Shown in pieces: positions 62,592 through 64,000 of a stretch of 64,000 nt of DNA. Both the position numbers and the translations under genes were made by a program. Position 1 is the first letter of the stretch; every line of letters starts with the position of its first letter. The stretch is from Karalla daura (Eukaryota; Chordata; Actinopteri; Chaetodontiformes; Leiognathidae). The notes under the pieces are model-generated. The model was not told the DNA's origin. It made no database searches and saw nothing but the letters and a program-made list of their open reading frames with translations. The stretch is taken from assembly GCA_029224185.1 (NCBI GenBank), contig CM055191.1:26357805-26421804 (forward strand). The letters are read 5' to 3'.

Positions 62592-63361
62592 GACGCGATT
62601 TGGTGTGTGTACTACTAAATCTGTGGCCAGAGCTGCGAGGAGAAGTGTAAGGTTGAACATTGATGGCAGCGGTGGGAAAATGAATGGGAGCTTATGGAGA
62701 GAAGAGGCTGCACTGGGCAGACGGTGAGGCTGGTCGTTTAAATTTCACAAGGCGCACGGGTTTATGGCCTGCCCCGCATGAGAGAGCACCAACGTTACTA
62801 CAAAACTGGAAAAAAACATTTTTCTGCTGCTTAGGGTGTGGCTGGGAGCAGCGTGAAAAGAGCGAAACGAGAGCTGATTTTTAAGCGATCCCGCATGTCG
62901 CACGGGGCTATGAAGAGATTGGACATGCCCAATGCTGAGGGGGCCATTTCCCACTCTTGGAGTCTCCCAAAGCCTGTGCCATCTGCTGGGGTGCATTGAA
63001 GCTGGACGCCTGATCACTTTGTATTATCATGTCAGCAGAGGAGACATTGGAGCAGGTACCTGAGCACATGGTCGCCGAGAACAGGCGCTGCTGAAAAACC
63101 ACGCAACCAATCAGTGTGCAACTCGCTACACAAACACACCTCCAGTTTCTTGAATTTTTGAAATAAAAATGAAGTTTCAAAGTCAAAGTATGGCAACGTT
63201 GCAAATGTTTGTTTGTGGAGTTCTGTTTTTCCCATTCATTCTTATGGGAAAAAGCCAAATTGGCCAAGTGATAAACATTTGGCTCTATGGAGAAAACGCT
63301 TTCACCAATCTGGAATATGAGCTCACTGTCACACCGTAGGGGAGAGTCTCCAGAACGCTCT
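62592..63361 (+). repeat. Monomer m83
   Basis: H1-M2/1-T2 with gcttaggg and aaccacgcaacc: nearly m82 repeated at a 770-bp shift, taking the place of an m78-type monomer. Confidence 0.96.
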
Positions 63362-64000
63362 GACGCGATTTGGTGTGTGTACTACTAAATCTGTGGCCAG
63401 AGCTGCGAGGAGAAGTGTAAGGTTGAACATTGATGGCAGCGGTGGGAAAATGAATGGGAGCTTATGGAGAGAAGAGGCTGCACTGGGCAGACGGTGAGGC
63501 TGGTCGTTTAAATTTCACAAGGCGCACGGGTTTATGGCCTGCCCCGCATGAGAGAGCACCAACGTTACTACAAAACTGGAAAAAAACATTTTTCTGCTGC
63601 TTAGGGTGTGGCTGGGAGCAGCGTGAAAAGAGCGAAACGAGAGCTGATTTTTAAGCGATCCCGCATGTCGCACGGGGCTATGAAGAGATTGGACATGCCC
63701 AATGCTGAGGGGGCCATTTCCCACTCTTGGAGTCTCCCAAAGCCTGTGCCATCTGCTGGGGTGCATTGAAGCTGGACGCCTGATCACTTTGTATTATCAT
63801 GTCAGCAGAGGAGACATTGGAGCAGGTACCTGAGCACATGGTCGCCGAGAACAGGCGCTGCTGAAAAACCATGCAACCAATCAGTGTGCAACTCGCTACA
63901 CAAACACACCTCCAGTTTCTTGAATTTTTGAAATAAAAATGAAGTTTCAAAGTCAAAGTATGGCAACGTTGCAAATGTTTGTTTGTGGAGTTCTGTTTTT
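63362..64000 (+). repeat. Monomer m84 (partial, cut by window end)
   Basis: H1-M2/1-T2 with gcttaggg and aaccatgcaacc. 639 bp are present and the array continues beyond the window. Confidence 0.95.

Larger units (their letters stand above)
55659..63361 (+). repeat. Pentameric higher-order repeat, 3,852-bp period, two copies
   Basis: m74-m77 (55659-58739) and m79-m82 (59511-62591) match monomer for monomer at a shift of 3,852 bp. One substitution was noticed by eye (gtgtgtgtac in m76, gtgtgtctac in m81). The fifth positions differ: m78 has M1a, while m83 has M2/1. All monomers here carry T2 tails, unlike the mixed left half. Confidence 0.8.
1..64000 (+). repeat. Satellite array, ~771-bp monomer, entire window
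   Basis: Every stretch of the window aligns to one ~771-bp unit repeated head to tail in one orientation; anchors such as ggcagcggtgggaaaatg recur every 769-772 bp. Block codes used below: heads (unit positions 1-92) are H1 (tactactaaatctg, gctgcgag), H1f (H1 plus tatggttgaac and agcttttgg), H2 (gacgcaatttgg, aaggtttaac), H3 (gacacgatttgg, gagtactgtaacg) and H4 (gacgcgaattgg, aaggtttaac, usually one G fewer before cttatgg). Middles (near position 307) are M1 (tcggcccggtgctaag), M1a (tcggcccggtgcaaag), M2 (tcgcacggggctatgaag then gggccctttccc, or ggggaccctttccc) and M2/1 (M2 start, then gggccatttccc). Tails (from about 510) are T1a (cctatcagcg, aacacaacacaag), T1b (cctatcagcg, aacacaccacaag) and T2 (ccaatcagtg, acacctccag, gaaataaaaatg). 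No single-copy DNA interrupts the array, and no end of it is visible. Confidence 0.98.

Noticed and set aside
1..64000. CRISPR array
   Set aside because: Repeats are ~771 bp and contiguous with no unique spacers.
1..64000. Transposon or LTR array
   Set aside because: No transposase or reverse transcriptase motifs, no terminal inverted repeats at monomer edges and no target-site duplications.
1..64000. Assignment to a named satellite, such as the 741-bp Xenopus satellite
   Set aside because: The similarity is in length class only; I cannot match the sequence to a known family from memory.

Overview
The whole window is one head-to-tail satellite DNA array. I see no protein-coding gene, RNA gene, transposon or unique-sequence interval. 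The monomer is about 771 bp (usually 770 or 771; 769 and 772 also occur), in a single orientation. With the phase set at the tetranucleotide-like start gacgc/gacac, the window holds 83 complete monomers (m1-m83) and one partial monomer (m84). Three of them (m9, m33, m41) are shortened to 572 bp by one shared internal deletion. Such an array, with higher-order structure and single-base indels that break every reading frame, indicates a eukaryotic heterochromatic region (centromeric, pericentromeric, sex- or B-chromosome type). Much of the variation between monomers is CpG changing to TpG or CpA, which suggests a cytosine-methylating, perhaps vertebrate, genome. I cannot name the species or a known satellite family.

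Layout. m1-m3 (1-2313) are a left flank related to the first monomers of the main unit. A very long higher-order repeat follows. Unit U1 is m4-m27 (2314-20608, 24 monomers, 18,295 bp). U2 is m28-m35 (20609-26574, 5,966 bp), equivalent to m4-m10 plus m27, so 16 internal monomers are missing. U3 is m36-m61 (26575-46410, 19,836 bp), the full unit plus a net gain of two monomers around 34.1-36.4 kb. From 46411 the order is scrambled: m62-m67 are mosaic or singleton monomers, m68-m70 copy m22-m24, m71-m73 are an insertion, and m74-m76 resemble m25-m27. The right end (55659-62591) is a younger 3,852-bp repeat of five monomers, followed by near-identical single monomers.

Monomers are mosaics of three independently assorting blocks: a head (H1, H1f, H2, H3, H4), a middle (M1, M1a, M2, M2/1) and a tail (T1a, T1b, T2). 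The codes are defined in the entry for the whole array and used in the monomer entries. This pattern fits unequal crossing-over plus gene conversion. Open frames of up to 167 codons recur because the repeat recurs; frameshifts and stops between subfamilies argue that none is a gene. Constant internal landmarks are several short perfect dyads and an A7-CA-T5 tract. The T2 tail adds a CCAAT box and an AATAAA/ATAAAAAT element.
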